A stretch of DNA of 19,280 nucleotides from Spirogloea muscicola (taxonomy: Eukaryota > Streptophyta > Zygnematophyceae > Spirogloeales > Spirogloeaceae), in the NCBI GenBank assembly GCA_009602725.1, contig WELB01000027.1:540414-559693 (forward strand), in the 5' to 3' direction. The first letter of the stretch is position 1. The number at the start of each line of letters is the position of its first letter. Below are positions 11,001 to 19,261 of the stretch, one piece after another. The translations under genes were made by a program, and so were the position numbers. The notes under the pieces were generated by a model, which worked only from the letters and a program-made list of their open reading frames with translations, did no database searches and was not told the DNA's origin.

Positions 11001-11496
11001 AAGGACCCTTGGCGGCGCTCGGCACGTCGCCAGTTGGTGTTGCTGCCTCAAGCGCGGAGTCAGGAACATGGGTAAGCTCAAGTCACTGATTGCATAGCAT
11101 TGCCAAGGCACAGAATATTATTATGGTTACAAACTCGACATCAACTTATCGTTTGACTTCGGCAGCGATGCATCGGAGGTTGGTGCTAACGTGGTGGCGG
11201 CGGTGCACGCTCGGCGACGTGCAGCGCGAGCACGGCGTCGCCAGGGCGCGCCAGGAGCCGCAGCACAGCGCCCACCAGCTCTGCCGCCTCCCCAGGAAAC
11301 CCAACAGTCTGCCCACCACTCTCCGTGCTCTGCAAGGTGGAGCAGGGCGGCCATCAGATCCATGACCAGCGGTGGCGCAAGCTGGCAATTCTCCTCCAGA
11401 GTGGGTAGGCACTCGGAGCACGGCTGCTGTGGCGGCTTTGCTTACCTTGATGCCAATGAGGAACCTGCGGGGAGCCAACGCCGGCCTCTCTGCCAT
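5265..11496 (-). CDS. USP domain plus receptor-like cytoplasmic kinase (non-RD), 17 exons
   Basis: The exons (minus, 5' to 3') are 11496-11446, 11329-11191, 11042-10930, 10511-10390, 10129-9855, 9750-9508, 9371-9255, 9113-9033, 8797-8747, 8407-8316, 8019-7836, 7671-7492, 7200-7046, 6934-6852, 6342-6192, 5998-5849 and 5657-5265. They sum to 2580 nt, or 859 residues plus stop. Every junction is phase-consistent. All introns are GT-AG except the fifth, which is GC-AG. The start ATG at 11496 has a strong context (ACCATGGC); a weaker in-frame upstream start codon exists at 11553. Domain order is USP (about 10-164), a Ser-rich linker (165-428), a short helical segment (429-447) and a protein kinase (about 463-735), then an acidic Ser-rich tail. 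No signal peptide or membrane span is visible, so a cytoplasmic kinase is expected. Land plants have USP-kinase fusions; here the fusion is read directly from spliced exons. Exons 9 and 10 are the least certain. The upstream stimulus and the substrates are unknown. Confidence 0.9.
8316..9750 (-). other. exons 6-10: Ser-rich linker of the USP-kinase
   Basis: Exons 6 (243 nt), 7 (117), 8 (81) and 9 (51) all begin and end in phase 1 and are multiples of three. Exon 10 (92 nt) brings the frame back to phase 0 before the kinase. The encoded linker is low-complexity, rich in Ser, Glu, Asp, Gly and Thr (for example [19 protein letters not shown] and [20 protein letters not shown]), and has many possible phosphorylation sites. 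Exon 6 starts with an acidic run (EKDDDD). Exon 9 and the borders of exon 10 rest on frame and splice-site fit only. Confidence 0.65.
9855..11496 (-). other. exons 1-5 of the USP-kinase gene: universal stress protein domain
   Basis: The joined exons give the alternating strand/helix pattern of a USP fold. RRFLIGIK is strand 1. A helix follows, then [13 protein letters not shown] (strand 2). A long helix ends [23 protein letters not shown] is strand 3. [20 protein letters not shown] carries the next helix and strand 4. The domain finishes [20 protein letters not shown] then [12 protein letters not shown]. The end matches the usual USP ending, a small loop followed by a VP..CTVVV strand. USP domains commonly bind ATP or AMP. 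Nucleotide binding here is an inference, because the classical G-2x-G-9x-G(S/T) spacing is only partly kept. Exon 5 runs on for about 70 residues beyond the USP fold and ends at a GC donor. Confidence 0.82.
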
Positions 11497-11780
11497 GGTT
11501 TCTGCGCACGCCAGAGCTGGCAAGAACGTCAGCTCACGGGCGCGGCTGAGCATGTGGCAGCCAAGGAGAGCTCAGTCATTCAATGGTGCTGGTGCTTGCT
11601 GGCTTGCTTGCACCATTGTCCTGCTCACAACTCTAACTCCCTCCTGCATTTGACCTTCCTGTGTTACGTCGTCCCCTCTCCTTTTCTAGTCACTCCTTCT
11701 GCTCTCCCTCTCTCTCTTCTCTCCTTGCCTTCTCCTTCACATACGTCTCTCATCCACTGTCACAACGAGTATAGCTCTCT
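11497..11780. promoter_or_regulatory. CT-rich gap upstream of the USP-kinase gene
   Basis: This 284-bp stretch lies between the minus-strand kinase start and a plus-strand ATG at 11781. From about 11640 to 11755 the plus strand is dominated by CTCT/TTCTCC runs, so the kinase strand reads GAGA. No TATA box is evident on either strand. GA/CT-rich tracts are frequent in plant and algal core promoters. Promoter function, and whether it is shared, is inferred from position only. Confidence 0.35.
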
Positions 11781-12164
11781 ATGCTTCTGCTAAGACATCT
11801 GGCAGAAAAACCAGTGGCTATGCTGCCCAACATCGACGATGGCTACGGGTGCGGCTTCAGGCGCTCGCCCATGCATGCAGAGGGTCCAAGCCAGGATTCG
11901 ATGGGAAGCCATGCTGAGGGGGAGCTACTCCGCATGACGGTCTCAACTGTCAGCGTATCGGTGGTGGGACCACTGACTCACCGGCAGCGTCCCGCGACGA
12001 GCCACCGTCGTGGGCTCTCATCGTGCCTTGCTCGCTCTCCTCCCCGGCCTTCACTGAGCACTGGAAACCCGATGCAGCTCCACCGAGAGCAGACGGCTCC
12101 TTCCGTCCAGCTCGCGCACCACAGCGGGAGACCCACCAGTGCCGCCACGTCAAGCCCAGTCTAA
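11781..12164 (+). CDS. hypothetical protein, 127 residues (weak)
   Basis: An ATG-initiated ORF of 127 codons sits head-to-head with the USP-kinase gene and ends at TAA (12162-12164). I recognise no domain. The sequence is rich in Ser, Pro, Arg and His, with no membrane segment or signal peptide. Third positions are moderately GC-rich, which is compatible with coding, but the opposite strand is also open here. It might be a first exon or an exon continuing into the GC-rich region downstream, or no gene at all. Confidence 0.3.
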   Translation: MLLLRHLAEKPVAMLPNIDDGYGCGFRRSPMHAEGPSQDSMGSHAEGELLRMTVSTVSVSVVGPLTHRQRPATSHRRGLSSCLARSPPRPSLSTGNPMQLHREQTAPSVQLAHHSGRPTSAATSSPV

Positions 12165-12900
12165 GGTCTCCTGCCCCGCGGAGGCCTTGCAGCTGCCGCA
12201 AGTGGGGTAGAGGTCGCCGGCTGGAAGGCAGCAGCCACCAGCTCGCGCCTGCAGCTGCCGGCGGCCGAAGACGAGGGCTTTGCGATGCTGGCTGCACGCT
12301 GCGACGGCCGCAAGCTCAGAAGCCCTCTCTCGCTCGGCTGCGGCTCTTGGCGCTCCGCCGCGGCGCCGCAAGCGGCTGGCGATGGCGGTTGCGAGCTCGG
12401 CCCGACTGCTGGCCAGGCGGGGGGCCCGCGGGGGGGCCCTCCCTCCCCCGGCCTCCNCCCTCCCTCCTCCCCCCCCGCCAGAGCAGCGCCCGTTGCCCGG
12501 GGGGAGGAGGGGGGTAGGAGGGGGGGAGGACGTCCAGGACGTCCCTGGGCTGGGGGCGTGCCGCCGCCGCACGTGCTGGATCCCCCCCCCCCGGCCTCAC
12601 GTGACCGCTTGGCCGGCTGCTGCGCGCCAAGCCCGTCCTTAGCCGTACGGTACGGCCGCGGTGGCGGCCCCCCGACCCACCCGGCACGTGCGCCCCGGAT
12701 CGCGGGCGCAGGGGCATGTGCAGCCGTCGATGTAGCCGTATCGGACGGTGTGTGAGTGAGGCGACGTCGCTCCGGCGGCGGCTGGCGGCGGCCCATCGTC
12801 GAGACGTGCTGGGGCGGGTCCGCTCAGATGGCGGCTGCCGCAGTCACAAGTGACGACGTGCCCTTCAAAAACCGACGGTGCTACTGCTGGCTAGATGGGA
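12165..12900. other. very GC-rich stretch with an internal N
   Basis: GC- and C-run-rich DNA with an N at 12457. A plus-strand frame from ATG 12382 (context GGCGATGGCG) encodes MAVASSARLLARRGARGG, which resembles an organelle-targeting peptide, but the frame then enters homopolymer runs around the N and cannot be followed. Several frames on both strands are open simply because of base composition. A second ATG with good context is at 12827-12829 (CAGATGGCG). I cannot name a gene here. Confidence 0.3.
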
Positions 12901-13004
12901 CTGTGCAGGACCCTTGGTGTTCCCTACGTCTGCAGCTGTGGCTGGCTTTTCTCTGCCCTCGCCGCCTTTGCCCTTGGAAGAGCTGCTGCTTCATCATTCC
13001 AGCT

Positions 13005-13045
13005 CTCTTTTTGCTCTTTTTGCTCTTTTTGCTCTTTTTGCTCTT
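13005..13045 (+). repeat. 9-bp microsatellite-like tandem repeat
   Basis: The unit GCTCTTTTT is repeated from 13013 with flanking partial copies on both sides, about 4.5 copies in all. It sits at the left border of repeat island II. Confidence 0.9.
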
Positions 13046-13131
13046 CATCAACGTGCAGGGCGCGCTTTAAGTCAGGCCTCCGGCTTTCGTGGCGGCGCTC
13101 CAGCTCCCCAAGTTAGCTTGTCGGATTTGTT

Positions 13132-13607
13132 TGTGCTCACCCGTGGGTACTGATGTCACCTTAGGCACCTTGGTTTTCGGTTTCCGTATTATGTAGCCCT
13201 GTTTAGTTTGCCCTAGACTCTGCCTGAACAGTGTGTCGGCTTGATCTGGCCTCCATTTCATTTCATGCGCCACGCGCGCCTTCTCTCTCTCTTTGTAGAC
13301 AGAATGAGCTCTTTCAATGTACGGGCATGACTGTGAGAGGCCAGCCCACAGGACTTCACAAGTCTAGGACGTGTACTGGTATTTGTATGGTGTACAAGCT
13401 CGCTCTGCCTCCCTCTCGTTTCATGCGCATTGCGCGCCTTCTCTTTTGTGCTCACCCGTGGGTACTAATGTCATCTTAGGTACCTTAGATTAGGTCTCCG
13501 TATTATGTAGCATTGTTTAGTCTGCACTCGACTCTGCCTGAACAATGTATTGGCTTGAATTGGCCTCCCTTTCAATTCATGCGCCCCGCGCGCCTTCTCT
13601 CTCTTTT
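13132..13607 (+). repeat. duplicated segment, copies 315 bp apart
   Basis: Copy A (about 13132-13304) and copy B (about 13447-13607) both begin TGTGCTCACCCGTGGGTACT. Both then share CCGTATTATGTAGC, TGTTTAGT, GACTCTGCCTGAACA, TTGGCCTCC-like and CATGCGC(C)CGCGCGCCTT blocks in the same order. A partial extra copy of the CATGCGC...GCGCCTT end lies at about 13406-13446. A diverged relative (TTTGCCAGAATAATGTATTG, then CCATGCGCACCGTGTGCCTT) lies at about 16738-16792. Confidence 0.85.
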
Positions 13608-14103
13608 CAAACAATCAACAATATTTGTGGGCTGGCTTTTCACAGCCCTCAGCGCCCTTCCGAAGTGCTGCTTCTTCTGCTGCGTAGGCTCACAAGCAAG
13701 CACCCTTAGCGATCTCTATGCTTTCCGGCTCTTCTGGACTTGTTCCTACTTGTGGGCTGGCCTTTCACAGCCTTCACCGTCATTAGAGAGCTACATCTTC
13801 TTGCTACCAACTAACGATCAGGGAGAAGAAGCACTCCCAAGTGACAAGGTGCGCGGTGCGCATAGCAAGGAATTCATCTAGGTAGATGAAGAGAATGAGT
13901 GGCAGCAAGTGCTTCAAGCCGAGGCATATGCGAAGCGTTTATCACATTCCTCACATCCCAACCGAGTCCCCGTCATGCCCACCAACTTCTCTGTGGGAAG
14001 GATTACGAAAGCAATCAAATTGGTGGCCACACTGGAGCAATTACACATTCAGGCAAAGGCTAGTGCAATTAGCGGGGCTTCACAAAGCGAATACCTATGC
14101 TAA
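13513..14103 (+). pseudogene. possible degenerate ORF with one in-frame stop
   Basis: A plus-strand frame runs from within the repeats through an in-frame TAG at 13879-13881 to TAA at 14101-14103. The part after the TAG (VDEENEWQQVLQAEAYAKRL onward, about 73 codons) has a natural amino-acid mix unlike the neighbouring repeat translations. This may be the remnant of a transposon-encoded protein. I recognise no family, and chance openness cannot be excluded. Confidence 0.25.
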
Positions 14104-16440
14104 GGCGGGTCAAGGTTGAAAGAAGCAGCTCTTTCAAGGGGTGGAAGGCTGAGACTAGCAAGCCCACAATAGATTGATGATGTCCAAAGCGTGAGACAGC
14201 ATAGAGACCACTAAGGATGCCTACTCAGCATCCCCTAGTCAGCAGTCACAGGTGGGGAGATATAGCCGCTGAGGTAAAAATGCAATAGCCGGCTGAACGG
14301 GGACTCTTGTATGGCGGGATAAAGATCTTTCCAAAAGGGCCGTGGCTGTTCAAAGGCCAGCCCCAACTTAAGTGACAAAGGTCCGAACGGGCCAGAAAAT
14401 ACTACACAAGTAAGAAAGAGCACAGCTGCCTGAGGGGGGCGAAAAATGTAAGTTTTTTGTTGATACTTGCTTAATTGTCTGCTTCAACACTTTCCGGCCC
14501 TTTTGACCTTCTTCATGCTTTTCGGGCTGGCTTTTCACAGCCCTTGCCCCCTCTGGATGATCTTACTTTGAGCTTTCTTCGTCCAAGTATTGTTGCACTG
14601 GTGTTGGTGTTGGTGGGAAGAAATGAAGACCCCCTTGGAAGAGAGCACTTTTTACTTTCAACCCCTGCCCCTACTAAGCAACCAAGTACTCTGCCATGAA
14701 GTCGTGCGACATGACCTATCCACCAACTGGACGAAGCTAGGTACATGATTGTCACCTGACACTTGCAATGACACTGGTAGACGTTGGTGACTGGCTGTCT
14801 GACAAAAACGAGATGATGATAGTGCTGCTGATTGACGTTGAATCACCAATTACCCGCTATCAGAATACACAGCCCTTCCAGTGTAAGGGAGTGGCTGTGA
14901 GAATGTAAGCTCATCAAAACGGAGCGAGATGAAAAGTCAGCCCGAAAGACTTGACAAAATCTGAAGTGGCTGTGAGAGGCCAGCCCAAAGAAGGAAAGAA
15001 AACTCTCTCAAATCGGGCAAAGGCTGTTATAAGCCAGCCCAACATCCATGGATAAGGCACAAGTAATAGCAGACGTCTGAGAGGGCCGGAAAGCACAAGG
15101 TTAATTTATTTTTGTCTTTGACATCTTTTATCCACTCTGTCTCAAATGTCACCTACCCGCCTAAGAACTAACGAAGCTTCTCTTCAAGAGGTACAATGAA
15201 TTTGAAGTGAAAGTGGTTCTTCCAAGGGGGGCGAGGGCTGTGAAAAGCCAGCCCGGAAAGGATGGTAGGTCCGAAGAGAAAGCGCGGCCAGATTGACTGG
15301 TGGCTGGGAAAGGCCAGCCCAAAAGAATGGACAAGGTCTGAGGGAGCTTGAGTGCGAACGACTAGGACTAAGACATCAGCCAGGGAACGCTCAGTAACCT
15401 CTAGACAGGAGATGCAGATCCGAGTAGCTAGCTGGTGGAAAGACGTCGCCCTGACGGAAGCCGGAGGCCGCCGCCAAAGCTCGGCCTGCGCGCAAGTGAA
15501 CCGCGAAGGCGAGGGACCGCTGCATCGAAACGGCCAAACGCATACGGAACACCTGAGCGAAGGGGTTGAAAAGCGCTAATGTACACAACCAAGCAAGTGC
15601 GAAGATGATCAGTCTCAGAAAGAATAGGCGAGCTGTTCCAAGGGGACGATGGCTGTAGAAAAAAGCCCAAAACGAGCGAAGAAAGTCCAAAAAGACCAAA
15701 GGGAGCAAGTCCTTTTCTAGAGAAAGCGGCGGAAGTGAAGGGCCCAGCTCGTTGCTGAGATGGTGAGGAGAGCTCTGCTATTGTCGCGAAGTGTGAGGAC
15801 ATTCTTTCTGGGCTGGCCTGTCACAGCCATTTCTTTACATTGGAGAGCTGTAGATCCTCAGTGCTTCGGAGAGGTTCAGGTTTGATAAACAGGCCAGATG
15901 CAAAAGAGAGGCAGGTGGCTCTGATGTCTTTCTAGACAAGGTCAGGGGGAAACCACATGATTTGAAGCACCTTCCACAAAGGACGTGTACGAGCGGCGCG
16001 CCTTTAGCGTAGAATAATTTCTTCCATAGGGAGACGATGGCCCCCTTCGACCTTTGTTCAATCTTTTTTCTGGGCTGGCCTCTCCCAGCCACCACCCTCT
16101 CCTGAGGGCGTCCTGGGTTCTTCCAGAGTAGGCAACATCAGGTCGGAGTAGCTCGTTGCAGCGAGGCACTCCGCCGAGACCCGGAGGCGGCGGCTAGAGC
16201 ACGTCCTGCGCGCGTGTGGACTGCGTGGGCAAGGGAGCGTTGGAGCGATACCGCTCTGTTCCAGAGAGGGCGTGGGCATGTAGAGCTTCAGAATGGACAA
16301 AAAAGAATTTTCTCCATCATTTATTGGCTGGCTTCTGCCAGCCCCTCTCTTCTATGGGCGAGCTTTTTCCTTCAGGGCTCCGGAGAGGTTCTGGGTTTTA
16401 AAGTGACTAAGGTGCAAAAGAGAGGCAGGTCGCTGGGGAG

Positions 16441-16680
16441 CAGTTGGGCAGGGCGGCGCACGTGGTGGCGACGTCGCCCCGGGAGGGCTCACCGGCGGCC
16501 GCCCTGTCTGCTGCCCCGCAGGTCGTGTTCGCCCACATCGCCATGGCGGCCCCGCCCGGCGCCCCCTTCATGCGGCAGTGCCTAGGAAGCTGCTGCCCCA
16601 CCACCGCCATGGCGACCCCTCCCGGGCGCAGTCTGCCGGCTCCGCTTGGCCTGCCTTTCGAATCATGCCCGCTTGGCCTT
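16441..16680 (+). pseudogene. GC-rich coding-like fragment inserted in repeats
   Basis: Between two blocks of repeat DNA there is a 240-bp GC-rich insert. One plus-strand frame, containing AAHVVATSPREGSPAAAL and VVFAHIAMAAPPGAPFMRQC, has about nine in ten third positions G or C, the signature of a real exon. A pyrimidine-rich AG (CTGCTGCCCCGCAG, to 16521) could be an acceptor. No adjoining exons are visible. I do not recognise the protein. It may be a captured gene fragment or one exon of a split gene. Confidence 0.35.
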
Positions 16681-16795
16681 CCGTTCGTTTTTATTCGTTT
16701 TGTACCCTATTAGCAATTATCCCCAATTTGTTTCTTAGTTTGCCAGAATAATGTATTGGCCACCCTTTTATTCCATGCGCACCGTGTGCCTTCAA

Positions 16796-16856
16796 GAAGA
16801 AAGTGCTCGCCCATTGAGAATAGGGGCTGGAACAACCAGCCCGAAAAAGAATGAAC
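16796..16856 (-). repeat. inverted copy of the 2960-3024 repeat
   Basis: Read on the minus strand, this segment has the same order of blocks as 2960-3024: TGTTCATTCTTTTTCGGGCT, then GGTTGTTCCAGCCCC, TATTCTCAATGG and CGAGCACTTTCTTCTT. It is nearly identical. The hairpin core is 16824-16842. It is the closest pair of repeat copies in the window and joins the two repeat islands in inverted orientation. Confidence 0.88.
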
Positions 16857-16893
16857 AGGAGGGGGAAGGCGCACCGTGCGCCTTCCCCCTCCT
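16857..16893. repeat. perfect palindrome, 18-bp arms, 1-nt centre
   Basis: The left arm AGGAGGGGGAAGGCGCAC (16857-16874) is the exact reverse complement of GTGCGCCTTCCCCCTCCT (16876-16893), with a single C at 16875 between them. It sits at the junction between the hairpin repeat on the left and non-repeat DNA on the right. Confidence 0.95.
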
Positions 16894-17168
16894 CGTATCA
16901 GGCGCAGCGTGCAACTTCTGCCATGCAGCCGGCTGCTGCCTCTTCCATGTCCTCACCTGGCAGCTCTTGTGCTGTGCCGCCCATCACACGCTCCCTCTTC
17001 ACCTTGTTTACAGCCATGCCCCCTTCTGTGACACTGCTTTTGCCTCCACCAGCCCCACAGGCCCAACTGCAGTCTCGGAATCGGCCATCTGCGGCCTGCC
17101 AAGGGGGGTCCCTGCGGAGCATGTCGGGTGCGAAGCACGTTGAATCTCCGTGAGCGCTTAGTAGGTGC
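16894..17168. other. unassigned stretch, open on both strands
   Basis: A plus-strand ORF (ATG 16851, stop 17151-17153) is rich in Ser, Pro and Ala, and a minus-strand frame (17122-16898) is also open. Neither has a recognisable motif. The region lies just 3' of the minus-strand coding end at 17169, so part of it may be that gene's 3' UTR. No TGTAA is seen nearby on that strand. Confidence 0.3.
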
Positions 17169-17445
17169 TCACTGGTGCGGCCAAGACGGTGGCGCCGGCG
17201 GGGACTTCTCGCTGTCCTCCAGCGCTAGCCAGTTGACAACTTGACGATTTTGTCCGCTCTCACCATACTGACTAACAACTTCAATGTCTGCCTTCGTGCG
17301 ATAAATGCTCACCACCTGGATCTCTGGGCGGAAGAGGTCGTGGAGGACTTCTAAAAAGTGGAGCAGACTATTATTTCCAACTTCCAATTCTAGGAGCTCG
17401 TTCTGTGTGATGTTGAAGTGTGCAGCCCATGCAAGAGATGAACAT
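17169..17445 (-). CDS. C-terminal exon of an unrecognised protein (partial)
   Basis: A frame on the minus strand encodes CSSLAWAAHFNITQNELLEL, then EVGNNSLLHFLEVLHDLF, RPEIQVVSIYRTKADIEVV, SQYGESGQNRQVVNWLALED and a Pro-rich tail, stopping at TGA (17169-17171). The amino-acid mix and lack of low complexity look like a genuine folded domain with helices and two or three strands. I chose 17445 because a CTTAG acceptor there keeps the frame. A possible upstream exon ends at a GT donor after 17510 (frame FWLIIKDESNDGLLSGSAWQ), and its phase fits. I recognise no family. The 5' part of the gene could not be traced. Confidence 0.5.
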
Positions 17446-18189
17446 CTAAGCTACTGTGAGCGCCTTCGGTCCACTGCCCTACATTATTCAATGTTCATCA
17501 GCAGTTCACATTCCGCAAGTTTGCCAAGCACTTCCTGACAGTAGACCGTCATTGCTCTCATCCTTGATAATCAACCAAAAGGAGAAGGAAGATGCGTTGC
17601 AGTGCAGAGGATCGGGTCCTGCTGCTGCTGTGCCTGCTGCTGTGTCAATTCTTCACACAGCAAGCAGTCTGGCATGAGGACTCCGTCAGTGCGTGCGGCA
17701 CGCTTGAAAGCAGGTGGGAAACGAGGCTAGTGTAGGGCGTGTGTCCAGATGGTCATGAGGCACAAGCAACTTAAGAACGTGCAATCGAGTGAGCATGCAG
17801 CGGTATATCATAGAAGCAGCGGCTTGTCCATAGCAGGCGTTTGTAGCTAAGCATTCTCGTCTAGTGCAAATCCGATGGTACATAGTCACTATTGGCCGAG
17901 TCTTGTCATCTCTAAATCCTTGTCATGGAAGAGTCGTATACAAGAAAAATAGACTGGTCACGAGCATGTGATCTTATTTGCATCTGAGCAGCCCTAACAT
18001 GTGCTTGAGGAGGTTTCAGAATACTCAAGCCTTCTGTATCAGGTATTGCTGATGAGCCTATGGGACTACAAAAGCTTTTCTTGCAGAGTAGGCTACTTAC
18101 ATTTCATGCTACTTCCAGCGCAGCTGGTAAAGCAGGCAAGAGCAGGTAGCAGGGCAGGAGCAGGCAGGGAGACAAGGAGAGTGCGATGA
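17446..18189. other. AT-richer stretch; possible 5' exons not resolved
   Basis: It contains a candidate minus-strand exon (about 17640-17510) belonging to the gene at 17169. A CTG-repeat-containing plus-strand frame from ATG 17592 (LLLLCLLLC, with a GT donor after 17713) mimics a signal peptide. The two overlap on opposite strands and cannot both be coding. Beyond 17720 I see no supported exon. Confidence 0.3.
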
Positions 18190-19016
18190 GAGAGGGGAGG
18201 AGGGCCGAAGCTCTCGTGACGTGGCCTCCGAGAGGCTACAGTCGCCTCCCAAATGAATATGAGCAGGCTGCCGCTCTTCAAAGCGCGAGTGACTACACTC
18301 GGTAAGTGCAAGGCCTCGCACGGAATGGTTGTCACTGCCGTCAAATCAACGAGGCTGGCTGCCGAGACGCCGGCGCCGGCATCGTTGCACCAGTGCCGCC
18401 GCTGCCACCGCCGGCGATGCTTCCGTGGACACCAGCGGGGACGCTGGCACCCTGGTGTGCCATGCCAGAGGGCAGGCTGCCGCCGCGGTACAGGTCGGGG
18501 GCGCCGATCTGGGAGGTAGAGGAGGCGCCGCGCCACCGCCGGACGGACGCGGGCCTGCGCCGCGCTCCACGCTGAGCCGCTGTTCTCGTGCCCTTCCTTA
18601 CGACCGCCCTCACCACCAGCGCGACGAGTCTTATCACCAGGCCGTGCATTGTGGGGTCGCCGGACGCCGCTGCGGGCCGGAGCTGGCTGGCCGAAACTGG
18701 CTTCGGCGTGGAAATAGTGAGATGGATAGAGCTGAGGCACAGTGAGGCGGTGGCAGTGAGAGGCCGGGCCAAAAGGGGCTGGACAAGACCAAGGCGCGAC
18801 GGTGCGGGGAGGAGCTGCTGGGCTCCTGCGGCGGCGGCTTGCGGCAAGGCTCGGCGAGGAGGAGAGGCGGTGTGGAGGGTCGGAGTGTGGCTCATTGCTG
18901 GGGCCAAGGGGGGGTTTTGAGCTGGGCAGCTGCCCCCCCGGTTCCGCTGGAAGAAATTTCGTGTATTTGAAACAATCGAAGGCCAGTATGGCCAAGTACA
19001 GAGGTAAGCACATCTT
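18190..19016. other. GC-rich coding-like region, strand unresolved
   Basis: GC-rich sequence is open in several frames on both strands. On the minus strand one frame (18907-18341) ends in a Gly/Ala/Pro-rich tail with GC-rich third positions. On the plus strand there are two strong donor-like sites: CTCG/GTAAGTG after 18300, behind MNMSRLPLFKARVTTL, and CAGAG/GTAAGC after 18998, behind QLPPRFRWKKFRVFETIEGQ. The phases of those two plus-strand segments do not join directly. I report probable coding content without a gene model. Confidence 0.3.
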
Positions 19017-19045
19017 ATGACGTAGCAGCTAGCATCTAGCAGCTA

Positions 19046-19261
19046 CTGGAGCTGCTAGTGGAGTGAGGCAGCAGCTGTGCCAGGAGGAATGGAGGGGTGG
19101 GGGGGAGAAGAGGGCTGGAAGTGCCACGATTGGGGCCTTGACATCCTGTCCTGCTGGAGCTGCTAGAGGAGGAGTGAGGCAGCATCCATAGCAGGAGGGA
19201 TGGGGGGGTGGGGAAGGATGGCCGGAAGTGCCGATGAGGGTCTTGTCGACCTGGCCTGGCA
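19046..19261. repeat. 108-bp tandem repeat, two copies
   Basis: CTGGAGCTGCTAG begins both copies (19046 and 19154). Each continues through GAGTGAGGCAGCA, CAGGAGG, ATGG(A/G)GGGGTGGGG, GGCTGGAAGTGCC or GGCCGGAAGTGCC, and a GG(C)CTTG-type end. The copies are about 80% alike with small indels. Sequence after 19261 may start another copy beyond the window. Confidence 0.8.

Larger units (their letters stand above)
12900..16440. repeat. repeat island II: hairpin-core repeats in both orientations
   Basis: Clear copies of the GGGCTGGC...GCCAGCCC-type core lie at 13629-13648, 13754-13772, 14524-14543, 15810-15828, 16072-16090 and 16326-16343 (plus sense). Others lie at 14344-14363, 14968-14985, 15022-15040, 15235-15254 and 15302-15320 (reverse sense). 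Decayed copies are near 13329 and 15651. Most are flanked on one side by a T-rich stretch and on the other by CTTGGAAGAGCT-like or CTATGGGCGAGCT sequence. Short ORFs in the island look alike because they translate the same repeat. Confidence 0.85.

Noticed and set aside
17592-17713. Plus-strand exon with a signal-peptide-like Leu run and a good GT donor
   Set aside because: The Leu run is a translation of a CTG repeat. It overlaps a phase-compatible minus-strand exon candidate, and no following plus-strand exon could be joined with confidence.
18093-19013. Longest single ORF of the window (306 codons, minus strand)
   Set aside because: It starts upstream of any sensible context, is Arg/Pro/His-rich, has poor third-position bias compared with the overlapping frame, and shows no domain. 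It is probably open only because of GC-rich composition.
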